Under the pieces are notes generated by a model. That model did no database searches and had not been told where the DNA came from. It was given only the letters and a program-made list of their open reading frames with translations. DNA of 64,000 nucleotides from positions 62,001 to 126,000 of the forward strand of contig CAKTOF010000006.1 of assembly GCA_934589675.1 (NCBI GenBank), given 5' to 3'. The stretch is from an uncultured Oscillospiraceae bacterium (lineage in GTDB: Bacteria > Bacillota > Clostridia > Oscillospirales > Oscillospiraceae). Below, piece by piece: positions 9,010 through 17,574 of this stretch; positions within the stretch are counted from its first letter, which is position 1; each line of letters begins with the position of its first letter. The position numbers and the translations under genes were made by a program.

Positions 9010-9087
9010 TAGCCGCGGGCGGATACTCTCCGCCCCTACAGAGTGCGGTGGGAAACGGCGGCGGGATGGGGTCATCCCGCCCTACGT
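9010..9087. repeat. Double-hairpin intergenic repeat
   Basis: Two short GC-rich hairpins in tandem: GGGCGGA/TCCGCCC at 9017-9035 and GGCGGGATG/CATCCCGCC at 9060-9081, the latter ending in CCTACG. The pattern resembles repetitive extragenic palindromes rather than a gene or terminator, because neither hairpin has a T run. Together with the preceding element it fills the long gap after the third binding-protein gene; I see no gene there. Confidence 0.5.
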
Positions 9088-9111
9088 TTTTGATCCGGCC
9101 ATCATGCACAC

Positions 9112-9143
9112 AAAAAATCCCCGCCGGAGCGTCTCCGGCGGGG
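9112..9143 (-). terminator. Terminator of the phosphodiester glycosidase gene
   Basis: An 11-bp stem (9119-9129 with 9133-9143), 3-nt loop, followed on the minus strand by ATTTTTTG. Confidence 0.85.
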
Positions 9144-9158
9144 AAATCTGATCGAAGC

Positions 9159-10466
9159 TCACTCTGCTCTGCGGAACACAATGGCGTTCGGCAGCAGGCG
9201 GCCGTAGGGGAGGGCGGTGTTGGAGCAGCGGGTGACATACTCGCCGTCGTAATAGAGGATGGCGCTCGTGCCGCCGTCGAGGTTCATGGCCTGCATGCAC
9301 TCGTGGCGCGCCAGAATGTCCGCGCAGACCATGACGTCCGTCCCGATGGAGTCGACGAGGCGGCCCTCGATGACGAGGAACAGATACTCATACCGGCTCG
9401 ACTGGCCGAGGCAGGCGCGCGGATTGAGCGCGGTGTAGCCGGCGCTGCTGTCAACGACGACCTTGCCGTCGACGATGAGCGCGGGCTGGAACTCCGCCGC
9501 GTCTGTGACGTTGCTGCCGACGGCGGTGGGCGCGTCGACAATGTACATCAGGTCATCGTCGCGGATCTCAAGGCGCTTGTAGCCCCAGAGGGAATGCTCG
9601 CCGTATTCCTTTCCGGCGCACATGGCATAGCCGATGATCTGCCCGCCGTTGCCGACGCCGTCCGGGTCGGTGAAGCCGTTGGCCGTCATGCCGAGGATGC
9701 CGTTGTGCGCGTCGGCGATGTCGCCGGCGTACTGGCCCGCGCCTCCAATGTAGGCTGACGCTTCAATGGAAAGCCGCGAGGCATCCTTGGCTACGGCGAG
9801 CACGCCGCGGTAGCCGCTGCCCTCCACGCGGACGAGCAGAACCTTGTTCTTCGCGTCGATGGCGAGCACCTGCTCGCCCATTGTCGTGCGGATGGACGTG
9901 CCGCTGTCGTCGAGGCCGGCTTCGTTGATGCGGATGTTTTCCCAGCCGTTGTCCAGCGCGCTCGGGTGGCGCGCGAGGTAGTCGTCCATTGTGCTGCGGT
10001 CAAGCTCCCAGAACAGCTCATAGAACGCGGCCTGCTCCGGCGTGTCGCCAGCGGCCTGCGCGGTGTCCGCTTTGCCTGTCTGGCCGCCGTGGCTCGGCGT
10101 CTGGCCGTCAAGCGAGACGTTCTGGCCGTCGTCGCCCCAGGTGGAGTTTTCGCCGACCTGCGCCAGGCGCGCTTCCTCCATGGCCGTGCGCACCTCGTCG
10201 ACGACGCTGTGCGGGATGAACGCTGTGGCGAGCCACTGGTGGTTCATGGTGGAAAGGGCGGTCTCGATGTAGATCGTGCGCCATTTCTTGATGAACGGAA
10301 TGCTGGAGAACACGCACACGCAGTAGAGCACGATGAGGCTGGCCAGCACGATGCAAAGGTTGCGCGGCCAGCGCTTTTTCTTCTTCTTTTGTTTTGTCCG
10401 GCCGGTATCCTCGACGTACCAGTTGCCGAACAGCTTCCAGGTCTTCTGCTTTTGTCTGTTTGCCAT
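9159..10466 (-). CDS. Membrane-anchored phosphodiester glycosidase (NAGPA/DUF2233) family protein
   Basis: 435 residues. A short basic cytoplasmic N-terminus (Lys/Arg-rich to residue 35) is followed by one transmembrane segment (NLCIVLASLIVLYCVCVF), so the bulk lies outside the membrane. The C-terminal half is the phosphodiester glycosidase domain also found in exopolysaccharide biosynthesis proteins and the mammalian uncovering enzyme. It shows NGFTDPDG, PRACLGQS and the highly typical NLDGGTSA near residue 400. The middle (about 75-165) is a low-similarity spacer with a Gly/Gln-rich patch. Probable role in trimming or modifying cell-surface glycans; substrate unknown. Single gene, convergent with the binding-protein cluster. 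Confidence 0.8.
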   Translation of the reverse strand: MANRQKQKTWKLFGNWYVEDTGRTKQKKKKKRWPRNLCIVLASLIVLYCVCVFSSIPFIKKWRTIYIETALSTMNHQWLATAFIPHSVVDEVRTAMEEARLAQVGENSTWGDDGQNVSLDGQTPSHGGQTGKADTAQAAGDTPEQAAFYELFWELDRSTMDDYLARHPSALDNGWENIRINEAGLDDSGTSIRTTMGEQVLAIDAKNKVLLVRVEGSGYRGVLAVAKDASRLSIEASAYIGGAGQYAGDIADAHNGILGMTANGFTDPDGVGNGGQIIGYAMCAGKEYGEHSLWGYKRLEIRDDDLMYIVDAPTAVGSNVTDAAEFQPALIVDGKVVVDSSAGYTALNPRACLGQSSRYEYLFLVIEGRLVDSIGTDVMVCADILARHECMQAMNLDGGTSAILYYDGEYVTRCSNTALPYGRLLPNAIVFRRAE

Positions 10467-10574
10467 ATCTGCCTTTCACTCCGGCCTGCCGGCGAATTCC
10501 GACAGGGTTCGATTTGGTTTCCTAATCATAACATGCCTGCACGGCGGAATCAACCTATATTCCATTAAGGTAGG

Positions 10575-10616
10575 CGCGCGAGAAAGCGGCGCCGTCTCTA
10601 TTTCAGACGGCGCCGC
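10575..10616 (-). terminator. Terminator of serC
   Basis: A 12-bp perfect GC-rich stem (10586-10597 with 10605-10616), 7-nt loop, followed on the minus strand by TTTCTCG. Confidence 0.7.
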
Positions 10617-10631
10617 GGGGAGAGAAGTTCC

Positions 10632-11720
10632 TTATTTCGTGTGCTCGCGCTCAAATTCCTTCATGAATTCGATGAGGTGCTCCACGCCCTCGACGGGCAT
10701 GGCGTTGTAGATGGACGCGCGCATACCGCCGACAGAGCGGTGACCCTTGAGGTTGGACATCTGATGCTTGCCGGACTCGGCGGCAAACTCCGCGTCGAGC
10801 GCCTCTGTCAGGCAGCGGAACGTGACGTTCATCAGGCTGCGCGACTCCGGCGAGACGGCCGTCTGATAGAAGTCCGTCGAGTCGAGGTAATCGTAGAGCA
10901 GCGCGGCCTTTTTCTGGTTCTGCGCGCAGAGCGTGTCGATGCCGCCGATGGACTCGATCCATTCAAGCACGAGCTTGACCATGTAGATCGACCAGCAGTT
11001 GGGCGTGTTGTACATCGAGTCGTTCGAGGCGTGCTTTTCGTAGCTGCACAGCGTCGGGCAGTATTTCGGAAGATCGGCGCGGATGAGATCCTCGCGGATG
11101 ATGACAAGTGCCATGCCGCTCGGCGCGAGGTTTTTCTGCACGCCGGCGTAGATGACGCCGAATTTGGAGACGTCGACCGGCTCGGAGAAAATGCACGAGG
11201 ACATATCGGCTACGAGCGGAACATTGCCTGTCTCGGGCACATAGTCCCAGTGCGTGCCGTAGATGGTGTTGTTGAAGCAGATGTGGACATAGTCGGCGCT
11301 CGGGTCAAGGTCGAGCTCCGACTGGCGCGGGATGCGGCGGAAATTCTCGTCCTTCGTCGAGCCGGCGACGCGGGCCTGCCCGTACTTTAAGCCCTCTTCA
11401 TAGGCCTTCTTGGCGAAGTTGCCCGTCAGGATATAGTCGGCGCGGCCGGTCTTCATCAGGTTGAGCGGGACGCAGGCGAACTGCAGCGTCGCGCCGCCCT
11501 GCATGAACAGGATCTTGTAGTTGTCCGGAACGTTGAGCACCCGGCGGACGAGTGCGATCGCATCCTCGTAGATCTTCAGAAAGACCTTGCTGCGATGACT
11601 CATCTCATTTACGCTCATCCCGGAGCCGGAACAGTTGAGCATTTCGTCGCGCGCCTGCTCAAGAACGGGGAGCGGAAGCATCGACGGGCCAGCGGAGAAG
11701 TTGTAGATGCGGTCGTACAT
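10632..11720 (-). CDS. serC: Phosphoserine aminotransferase SerC
   Basis: PLP enzyme converting 3-phosphohydroxypyruvate and glutamate to phosphoserine. 362 residues, the normal length. The N-terminus YNFSAGPSMLP and the SGMSVNEMSHRS substrate loop are diagnostic. FMQGGATLQF is the phosphate-binding loop, and the PLP lysine is in VIYAGVQKNLAPSG. C-terminal GGMRASIYNAMP binds the substrate carboxylate. It stands alone, without serA or serB next to it. It has a good promoter (11772-11800) and an AGGAGGG site upstream of the start. Confidence 0.96.
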   Translation of the reverse strand: MYDRIYNFSAGPSMLPLPVLEQARDEMLNCSGSGMSVNEMSHRSKVFLKIYEDAIALVRRVLNVPDNYKILFMQGGATLQFACVPLNLMKTGRADYILTGNFAKKAYEEGLKYGQARVAGSTKDENFRRIPRQSELDLDPSADYVHICFNNTIYGTHWDYVPETGNVPLVADMSSCIFSEPVDVSKFGVIYAGVQKNLAPSGMALVIIREDLIRADLPKYCPTLCSYEKHASNDSMYNTPNCWSIYMVKLVLEWIESIGGIDTLCAQNQKKAALLYDYLDSTDFYQTAVSPESRSLMNVTFRCLTEALDAEFAAESGKHQMSNLKGHRSVGGMRASIYNAMPVEGVEHLIEFMKEFEREHTK

Positions 11721-11771
11721 GGATTGTCCCTCCTGTGATATGGTCCGATGTTACGGAGTAATATAGTAAAG

Positions 11772-11800
11772 AATATACACCGGATTTTGCCGTGAAGCAA
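11772..11800 (-). promoter_or_regulatory. Promoter of serC
   Basis: Read on the minus strand: TTGCTT (11795-11800), 17-bp spacer, TATATT (11772-11777), about 50 nt before the start codon. Confidence 0.65.
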
Positions 11801-11805
11801 TGGAT

Positions 11806-11840
11806 AAATCCCCGAAAGATGCACTCTTTCGGGGATTTTT
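11806..11840. terminator. Hairpin terminator abutting the spoIIID stop
   Basis: A 14-bp stem (11806-11819 with 11825-11838), loop TGCAC. It starts right after the spoIIID stop on the minus strand; the T run is stronger on the plus strand, so it may act in both directions. Confidence 0.6.
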
Positions 11841-12089
11841 TTAGACACCTTTGTATTTTTTTCGTGTTGCGATGCCGCCGCGCAGGTGGCGCTCGGCCTT
11901 GTTGCGGTCGAGCACAGCCTTCACCTGAAGGTAGAGCGGCCGGTTGCACTCGCGCAGCCGGTCGCTGATGTCCTTATGTACGGTGGATTTGCTGATGCCG
12001 AACTGCTTTGCGGCGGCGCGCACGGTCGATTGCGTTTCAATGATGTACACAGCCAGATCGCAGGCCCTGCGTTCGATGTCCTCTCTCAT
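11841..12089 (-). CDS. spoIIID: Sporulation transcriptional regulator SpoIIID
   Basis: 82-residue helix-turn-helix DNA-binding protein of the mother-cell programme. It activates or represses sigma-E dependent genes during endospore formation. The start MREDIERRACDLAVYI is chosen because it follows a GGGAGGTGG ribosome site and matches the family length; the frame is open further upstream but without family similarity. The HTH is QFGISKSTVHKDISDRL (about 30-46), and the conserved basic tail ends RGGIATRKKY. It marks the host as an endospore former. Confidence 0.93.
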   Translation of the reverse strand: MREDIERRACDLAVYIIETQSTVRAAAKQFGISKSTVHKDISDRLRECNRPLYLQVKAVLDRNKAERHLRGGIATRKKYKGV

Positions 12090-12316
12090 TCGTGGCCACC
12101 TCCCATGCTGTGTGATTCCATTGGAGCATATGCGCGCGGGCGGAGCCGTATGAATGCAGGGGACAACGAACTGTTTGTGTGAAATCAACAATCTGAAATT
12201 GCCAGTTTGTGCTGTTCTAACATTGGACGATGCGACGTTTAATGTTAAAATTTTTAGTTGTGCCAGTGCGGCAGGGGTGGCGTGCCGGCGCTCTATGAAA
12301 ATAGGGAGGAAAGCCA

Positions 12317-12817
12317 ATGAAACCATTTGAACTCGAGCCGGAGGAGCTGACTGAGCCCGTCCGGCGGAAGATCGAGGATGTTTTGCAGGCGCATGCGTTT
12401 GACAAAACGGATCTTGTCTCGATCCTGCTCGATGTGGAGGCGGAGATGGAGCGGCATTACATCAGCCGCACCGTGGCGTATTACGTCGCCGACCGCCTTG
12501 GGCTGCGTCCGACGCAGGTCTATGACGTTATCAGCTTCTACACGGCGCTGCATGACAGGCCGCGCGCAAAATTCCCGCTTCAGATCTGCGACAGCGCGCC
12601 CTGCCGCGTCAACGGCAGCGAGAGCCTCTACGATATGCTGCGCGCCGTCCTTGGCATCGACCTGGACGAGGTGACCTACGACGGCCGCTTCACGATCGAA
12701 AAGGTCCCGTGCTTCGGCGCGTGCGACCGCGCGCCGGCCGTGCGCGTCAACGGCGTCGTCTATGGAAATCTCACCACGCGCGAGCGCGTTCTGGCGATGC
12801 TCCGCGAACTGGACTGA
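12317..12817 (+). CDS. NuoE-like [2Fe-2S] subunit of NADH-linked [FeFe] hydrogenase
   Basis: 166-residue thioredoxin-like ferredoxin subunit (NuoE/HydC/HndA family) passing electrons between the flavin subunit and the hydrogenase. The four cluster cysteines are C91, C96, C132 and C136 (CDSAPC ... PCFGAC). The N-terminal helical bundle has YYVADRLGL and the family-typical VISFYT. It is first in a three-gene operon with NuoF-like and HydA genes, spaced 13 bp from the next gene. An AGGAGG site precedes the ATG. Confidence 0.9.
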   Translation: MKPFELEPEELTEPVRRKIEDVLQAHAFDKTDLVSILLDVEAEMERHYISRTVAYYVADRLGLRPTQVYDVISFYTALHDRPRAKFPLQICDSAPCRVNGSESLYDMLRAVLGIDLDEVTYDGRFTIEKVPCFGACDRAPAVRVNGVVYGNLTTRERVLAMLRELD

Positions 12818-12830
12818 AGGAAGCGGGATC

Positions 12831-14090
12831 ATGGCAAAAACAGTAAAATTCATCTCCCGCCGCTTCGGCCTTTACGACCCGACGCAGCTGGCATCCTATG
12901 AGGCCGCCGGCGGCTTTCAGGCGCTGCGGCGCGCCGTGGAAATGGACGGGTACGACATTGCGGCGCTCCTGACGGCAAACGGCGTGCAGGGCCGCGGCGG
13001 CGCGGCCTACGACATGGGCCGCAAATGGAGCCAGGCCAAGGACGTCAAGGCGGAGAAAAAGTGCGTCGTCTGCAACGCGGACGAGGGCGAGCCGGGCACG
13101 TTCAAGGACCGCGAGCTGCTGAAAAACGACCCGTTCCAGCTGCTCGAGGGCATGATCATCGCGGGCTGGGCCGTCGACGCGTGCGACGGGTATCTCTACC
13201 TCCGCGAGGAGTATTCCCACCTGCGGCCGCTGCTGCACTCGGCCATCGAGCAGTGCCGCGCCGCAGGCTATCTCGGCCGCAGCATCCTCGGCAAAAAGGG
13301 CTTTGATTTTGACATCCATCTCTATTCCGGCGCAGGCGCCTACGTCTGCGGCGAGGGCTCGGCGCTCTCGGAGTCCATCGAGGGCTTCGCCGGCCGGCCG
13401 CGCATGAAGCCGCCGTATATCAAGCAGTCGGGCGTGTACCATCTGCCCACCTGCATGAACAACGTCGAGTCGCTCTCGCTCGTGCCGCCGCTGCTGATGG
13501 ACGACGCCGGATTCTACCGCAGCCAGGGAACGCCGGAGTGCCCCGGCACGAAAATGATCTCTGTCAGCGGCAACGTCTGCTATCCGGGCGTGTTCGAGAT
13601 CCCGTTCGGCCTGACGATCCGCGAGATCATCGACCTTGCCGGCGGCGTGCCGGACGGCCGGCGCATCCGGCTCGTGCAGCTCGGCGGCGCGTCGGGCCGC
13701 ATCGCCTCGCCGGCGCAGCTCGGCACGCGCTATACCTATGCCGATATGCGCGCGGCCGGCCTTTCGGCCATCGGCTCGGGCGCCGTGCTGGTCGTGGACG
13801 ACCGCACGGGCGTCATCGAGTTTCTGCGCATGACGCAGGAATTCTTCAGCCACGAGTCCTGCGGCCAGTGTACGCCCTGCCGCGAGGGCAACCACCACAT
13901 CCGCCTGCTGCTCGAGCGCGTTGCCGCGGGCGAGTTCACTGAGCACGATGTGGCGACGATGAAAAAATTTGCGGATATCATGAGCACAGCTTCGCTGTGC
14001 GGCCTCGGCGAGTCGGCGCAGTCGGCGCTGCTGTCGGCCATGGAGCATTTCCCGGAGGCATTTGCAGTGAAAAAGGAGGCTGTCCGATGA
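12831..14090 (+). CDS. NuoF-like NAD(H)/FMN subunit of [FeFe] hydrogenase
   Basis: 419-residue flavin subunit (NuoF/HydB core). FMN/NADH-binding segments GRGGAAYDMGRKW and CNADEGEPGTFKDR, then GAGAYVCGEG. The [4Fe-4S] ligands are in ESCGQCTPCREG near residue 345 plus a later Cys. It has only the central domain: the N-terminal thioredoxin-like and C-terminal two-cluster ferredoxin extensions usual in HydB of electron-bifurcating hydrogenases (about 600 residues) are missing. The consensus CGEE reads CGEG. The stop overlaps the hydA start (ATGA). Confidence 0.9.
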   Translation: MAKTVKFISRRFGLYDPTQLASYEAAGGFQALRRAVEMDGYDIAALLTANGVQGRGGAAYDMGRKWSQAKDVKAEKKCVVCNADEGEPGTFKDRELLKNDPFQLLEGMIIAGWAVDACDGYLYLREEYSHLRPLLHSAIEQCRAAGYLGRSILGKKGFDFDIHLYSGAGAYVCGEGSALSESIEGFAGRPRMKPPYIKQSGVYHLPTCMNNVESLSLVPPLLMDDAGFYRSQGTPECPGTKMISVSGNVCYPGVFEIPFGLTIREIIDLAGGVPDGRRIRLVQLGGASGRIASPAQLGTRYTYADMRAAGLSAIGSGAVLVVDDRTGVIEFLRMTQEFFSHESCGQCTPCREGNHHIRLLLERVAAGEFTEHDVATMKKFADIMSTASLCGLGESAQSALLSAMEHFPEAFAVKKEAVR

Positions 14091-15817
14091 GCAAGGTGCA
14101 CGCGAAGATCAACAACATCCCCATCGAAGTGGAGGAGGGCACGCTCATCATTGACGCCGCCCGCGAGATCAACATCGACATCCCGCATATGTGCTATCAC
14201 CACGACCAGCTGTCCAAGGCGCACTGCCGCCTTTGCGTCGTAGAAATCAAGGGGCAGAAGAAGCTCAAGACCTCGTGCACGACGCCCGTGGAAGAGGGCA
14301 TGGAGATCCTGACGGACTCGAAAAAGGTCTATGACACGCAGGTCGGAATCCTCGAGCTCATGCTGGCCAACCACAAGCAGAACTGCCTGATCTGCGCGCG
14401 CAACGGCACGTGCGAGCTGCAGGCACTCTGCCGCCGGTTCAACCTGCTTTTGCCCGACCTGCCGGACATCTCCTCGCGCGAGCCGCTGCGCGTGGACAAC
14501 CCGTCCATCGTGCGCGACCCGTCGAAGTGCGTCAAGTGCGGCCGCTGCGTCAAGGCCTGCTCCGAGACGCACGGCATCGACGCGCTGACCTACTCCGGCC
14601 GCTCGGAGAATTTCCGCGTCACGACGGCGTTCGACCTGCCCATGGACGAGACGGACTGCGTCCTGTGCGGCCAGTGCACGCTCGTCTGCCCGGTCGGCGC
14701 GCTCGTCGAGCGCGACAACACGGCCGACGTCTGGCGCGCGCTGCACAATCCGGAAAAATTCGTCGTCGTCCAGATCGCGCCGGCTGTGCGCGTGGCCATC
14801 GGCGACGAGTTCGGCATGGAGCCGGGCGAGATCGTCACGGGGAAAATGGTCACGGCCGTGCGGATGCTCGGCTTTGACCGCGTGTTTGACACGAACTTCG
14901 CCGCGGATGTCACGATCATGGAAGAGGGCGCGGAGATGCTCTCCCGCATCAAAAACGGCGGCTGCCTGCCCATGATCACGTCCTGCTCGCCCGGATGGAT
15001 CAACTTCCTGGAGAAGCACCATCCGGAGATGATCGAGCATGTGTCGACGACGCGCTCGCCGCAGGCCATCTTCGGCGCGCTCGTCAAAAGCTACTATGCC
15101 GAGAAAATGGGCCTCGATCCGGCGAACATCGTCTCCGTCTCCGTCATGCCGTGCACGGCCAAAAAATACGAGGCCGCGCGGCCTGAGCTGACGCAGAACG
15201 GGCTGCCGGATGTGGACTTTGTCCTGACCACGCGCGAGCTTGCCAAGCTCATCCGCTACGAGGGCCTCGACCTGAAGGTCATGGAGGCGTCGGACTTTGA
15301 CGCGCCGCTCAGTGAAGGCACGGGTGCAGCCGCCATCTTCGGCGCGACGGGCGGCGTCATGGAGGCCGCGCTGCGCACGGCATACGAGGCCTACACGGGC
15401 AAGACGCTGCCGCGGCTGGACTTTGAGACGGTCCACGGCGAGATCGGCGGCATCCGCGAGGCGATGATCGATCTGGACGGCACGCCGATCCGCGTCGCGG
15501 TGGCCAACGGCCTGAAAAACGCGGAGGAGATCCTCCGCCGCGTCGAGACGGGCGAGCGGGAGTATACGTTCATCGAGATCATGGCCTGCCCCGGCGGCTG
15601 CGCCGGCGGCGGCGGCCAGCCCATCGGCACGGACAACGCCAAGCGCGAAAAGCGCATCGCCTCGCTCCATGCGCTCGATCACAGCCTGCCGCTTCGCAAG
15701 TCGCACGAAAACCCGGCCGTGCAGGAGCTCTACCGCGAGTTTTTGGGCGAGCCGCTCTCCGAGCGCGCGCACACGCTTTTGCACACGCACTACCACGACC
15801 GCAGCCGGAAAATCTGA
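14087..15817 (+). CDS. hydA: NADH-dependent [FeFe] hydrogenase catalytic subunit
   Basis: 576 residues. Domains in order: plant-type [2Fe-2S] ferredoxin (CYHHDQLSKAHCRLC, about 40-55), His-ligated [4Fe-4S] (HKQNCLICARNGTC, about 90-110), two [4Fe-4S] (CVKCGRCVKAC and CVLCGQCTLVC, about 148-205), then the H-cluster domain with L2 MPCTAKKYE and L3 EIMACPGGCAGGGG. L1 reads TSCSPGW rather than the textbook TSCCP. It forms or consumes H2 with electrons from the NuoE/NuoF-like subunits encoded just upstream, disposing of reducing power in fermentation. Cytoplasmic; no signal peptide. Confidence 0.93.
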   Translation: MSKVHAKINNIPIEVEEGTLIIDAAREINIDIPHMCYHHDQLSKAHCRLCVVEIKGQKKLKTSCTTPVEEGMEILTDSKKVYDTQVGILELMLANHKQNCLICARNGTCELQALCRRFNLLLPDLPDISSREPLRVDNPSIVRDPSKCVKCGRCVKACSETHGIDALTYSGRSENFRVTTAFDLPMDETDCVLCGQCTLVCPVGALVERDNTADVWRALHNPEKFVVVQIAPAVRVAIGDEFGMEPGEIVTGKMVTAVRMLGFDRVFDTNFAADVTIMEEGAEMLSRIKNGGCLPMITSCSPGWINFLEKHHPEMIEHVSTTRSPQAIFGALVKSYYAEKMGLDPANIVSVSVMPCTAKKYEAARPELTQNGLPDVDFVLTTRELAKLIRYEGLDLKVMEASDFDAPLSEGTGAAAIFGATGGVMEAALRTAYEAYTGKTLPRLDFETVHGEIGGIREAMIDLDGTPIRVAVANGLKNAEEILRRVETGEREYTFIEIMACPGGCAGGGGQPIGTDNAKREKRIASLHALDHSLPLRKSHENPAVQELYREFLGEPLSERAHTLLHTHYHDRSRKI

Positions 15818-15831
15818 AATCCCGATCCCGC

Positions 15832-15867
15832 GCGGCGCAGCCATTCCCGGCTGCGCCGCTTTTTTTA
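15832..15867 (+). terminator. Terminator of the hydrogenase operon
   Basis: An 11-bp perfect stem (15832-15842 with 15849-15859), 6-nt loop, seven T. Confidence 0.92.
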
Positions 15868-15978
15868 TGAGCAAATCGTTTACCGATGAAATATTTGCTT
15901 GCGCAGAGCCTGCGCGGCTGGTATCATGCAAATTAAGGAAAGCTGCGCCCTGCGCAGACGAGAAGAGGAGGAACCCAA

Positions 15979-17154
15979 ATGAAAATCAAATCGGTCAGCA
16001 CCATTTCGCTCGCGCCCATCGACGGGATGCGCATCGTCGTCTGCCGCATTGACACGGACACCGGCCTGCACGGCCTCGGCGAGATCGGCGTGGCCATCGT
16101 CTCCGGCGCATATGCCGCGCGCGAGATGATCGAGGAATTCGGCCGCATGATCATCGGCATGGACCCGCTGGAGACGGACGTCATCTGGGACACGCTCTAC
16201 CGCAATTCGTTCTGGGGCGTCGGCAGCGGCGCCATCCTCATGTCGGCCGTCTCCGCCATCGACACGGCGCTGTGGGACATCAAGGGCAAGTTCTTCGATG
16301 TGCCCGTTCACGTCCTGCTCGGCGGCAAGCAGCAGCCGCGCCTGCGCGCCTATGCCAGCCAGCTGCAGATGGGCTGGGGCGTGGAGCATTTCACGTCCAA
16401 CGAGAAGCCGGAGGGCTTCGCGCGCGCCGCGCTTCTGGCTGTTGACCAGGGCTTTACGGCCGTGAAGGCCAACTTCATCGGCCTTGACCGCGACGGCAAC
16501 CGCCGCCACCCGCGGCAGACGCTCGGCTTCCTCGACCGCGACGACATCAACCTCGCGGAGGATCGCCTCGGCGCCGTGCGCGACGCCGTCGGGAAGAATG
16601 TGGACATCATCTGCGAGAACCACTGCATCACGGACGTGAATACGGCCATTCAATATGCGAAAATGTATGAAAAATACGACGTGCTCTTCCTCGAGGAGCC
16701 GGCGGTGCCGCTCACGGCGTGCAACTTCCGCAAGATCGCGGACAACACATCCATCCCGCTTGCCACGGGCGAGCGCACCTACCAGTGCCAGGGCTTCCTG
16801 CCGCTCGTGACGGAGGGGCGCATCTCCTACGCGCAGCCGGACATCGGCAGCTGCGGCGGCCCGACGGAGTTCAAGCGCATCGCCGACCTTTGCCGGCTCT
16901 ACGACGTCGGCGTTCAGGCGCACACCTGCAGCGGCCCCATCAGCGTCGCCGTCGCGCTGCAATGCGAGTGCGCGATTTCCAACTTCGCCATCCATGAGCA
17001 CCATGTCATGAACACGCTCCCGGGCAACGTCTGCCTCGGTCAGTACAACTACCAGCCGAAGGACGGCTTCTTCGAGGTGCCTGACCTGCCCGGCTTCGGT
17101 CAGGAGCTCAGCGAGCTTGCCATGAAGGACGCCGTCGTCCACACAGTGAGCTGA
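15979..17154 (+). CDS. Enolase-superfamily (mandelate racemase/muconate lactonizing) sugar-acid dehydratase
   Basis: 391 residues. N-terminal capping domain, then a barrel with SAIDTALWDIKGK, the VKANF strand end (general base lysine region), and metal ligands in CENHC, FLEEPA and GERTY. A catalytic His occurs in QAHTCSG. The layout with EEP, GER and HEHH resembles the ManD/RspA and galactonate dehydratase subgroups. The likely reaction is dehydration of an aldonate or a related acid sugar; the exact substrate cannot be read. An AGGAGGA site precedes the ATG. It has its own terminator and no sugar-catabolic neighbours. Confidence 0.82.
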   Translation: MKIKSVSTISLAPIDGMRIVVCRIDTDTGLHGLGEIGVAIVSGAYAAREMIEEFGRMIIGMDPLETDVIWDTLYRNSFWGVGSGAILMSAVSAIDTALWDIKGKFFDVPVHVLLGGKQQPRLRAYASQLQMGWGVEHFTSNEKPEGFARAALLAVDQGFTAVKANFIGLDRDGNRRHPRQTLGFLDRDDINLAEDRLGAVRDAVGKNVDIICENHCITDVNTAIQYAKMYEKYDVLFLEEPAVPLTACNFRKIADNTSIPLATGERTYQCQGFLPLVTEGRISYAQPDIGSCGGPTEFKRIADLCRLYDVGVQAHTCSGPISVAVALQCECAISNFAIHEHHVMNTLPGNVCLGQYNYQPKDGFFEVPDLPGFGQELSELAMKDAVVHTVS

Positions 17155-17434
17155 TACAAAAAAGGCTGCCCGCGGGCAGCCTTTTTTGCGGGAAAAATCT
17201 GATCTTCTTGCCGCCGTGCGTCAGACAGAAGCGGCGCAGGATGAGCATGAGCACGACCGGGACGGCGCACAGCGCGGCGCACAGGATAAAAACGCCTGTG
17301 AAGTCTCCGCCGGCGCTCCCGCCGACCGCGGCGGAGATGCTTGAACTCGTCCTTATATCCAGAATGCCCGAGATGAGCATGATGGCCAGACCTGCGATGA
17401 GATTCTGTGGTTTGCTTTTCCGGATGGTATCCAT
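17108..17434 (-). CDS. Small two-helix membrane protein (uncertain)
   Basis: 108-residue frame starting MDTIRKSKPQNL, with two hydrophobic segments (LIAGLAIMLISGIL about 12-25 and GVFILCAALCAVPVVLMLIL about 48-67) and a basic tail. No family recognised. The last quarter reads through the terminator hairpin of the dehydratase gene and overlaps its 3' end on the opposite strand, so the natural stop may have been lost. The ribosome site is weak (AAAGGTG about 25 nt upstream). Kept because two clean transmembrane segments with a flanking Lys/Arg pattern are unlikely by chance in this G+C background. Confidence 0.4.
   Translation of the reverse strand: MDTIRKSKPQNLIAGLAIMLISGILDIRTSSSISAAVGGSAGGDFTGVFILCAALCAVPVVLMLILRRFCLTHGGKKIRFFPQKRLPAGSLFCISSLCGRRRPSWQAR
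17158..17187 (+). terminator. Terminator of the dehydratase gene
   Basis: Palindrome GGCTGCCCGCGGGCAGCC (17164-17181) flanked by A and T runs; could work in both directions. Confidence 0.88.
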
Positions 17435-17574
17435 AGCGATTTTTTCTGAATTGTTATTAACACCTTTGCTACAATGCAAAGGTTGTGACCAGGCGGGCTT
17501 TTGGTGTTTCCGAAACGGAGAACGGTTTGTTACCATAACAAGTAACGTCATTGGAAAATCCGAAGGAGTCAAGC

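Noticed and set aside
13736..15931. Long minus-strand frame across the hydrogenase genes
   Set aside because: Shadow of the nuoF-like and hydA genes; no ribosome site or motif, and the composition is Ala/Arg/Val-rich.
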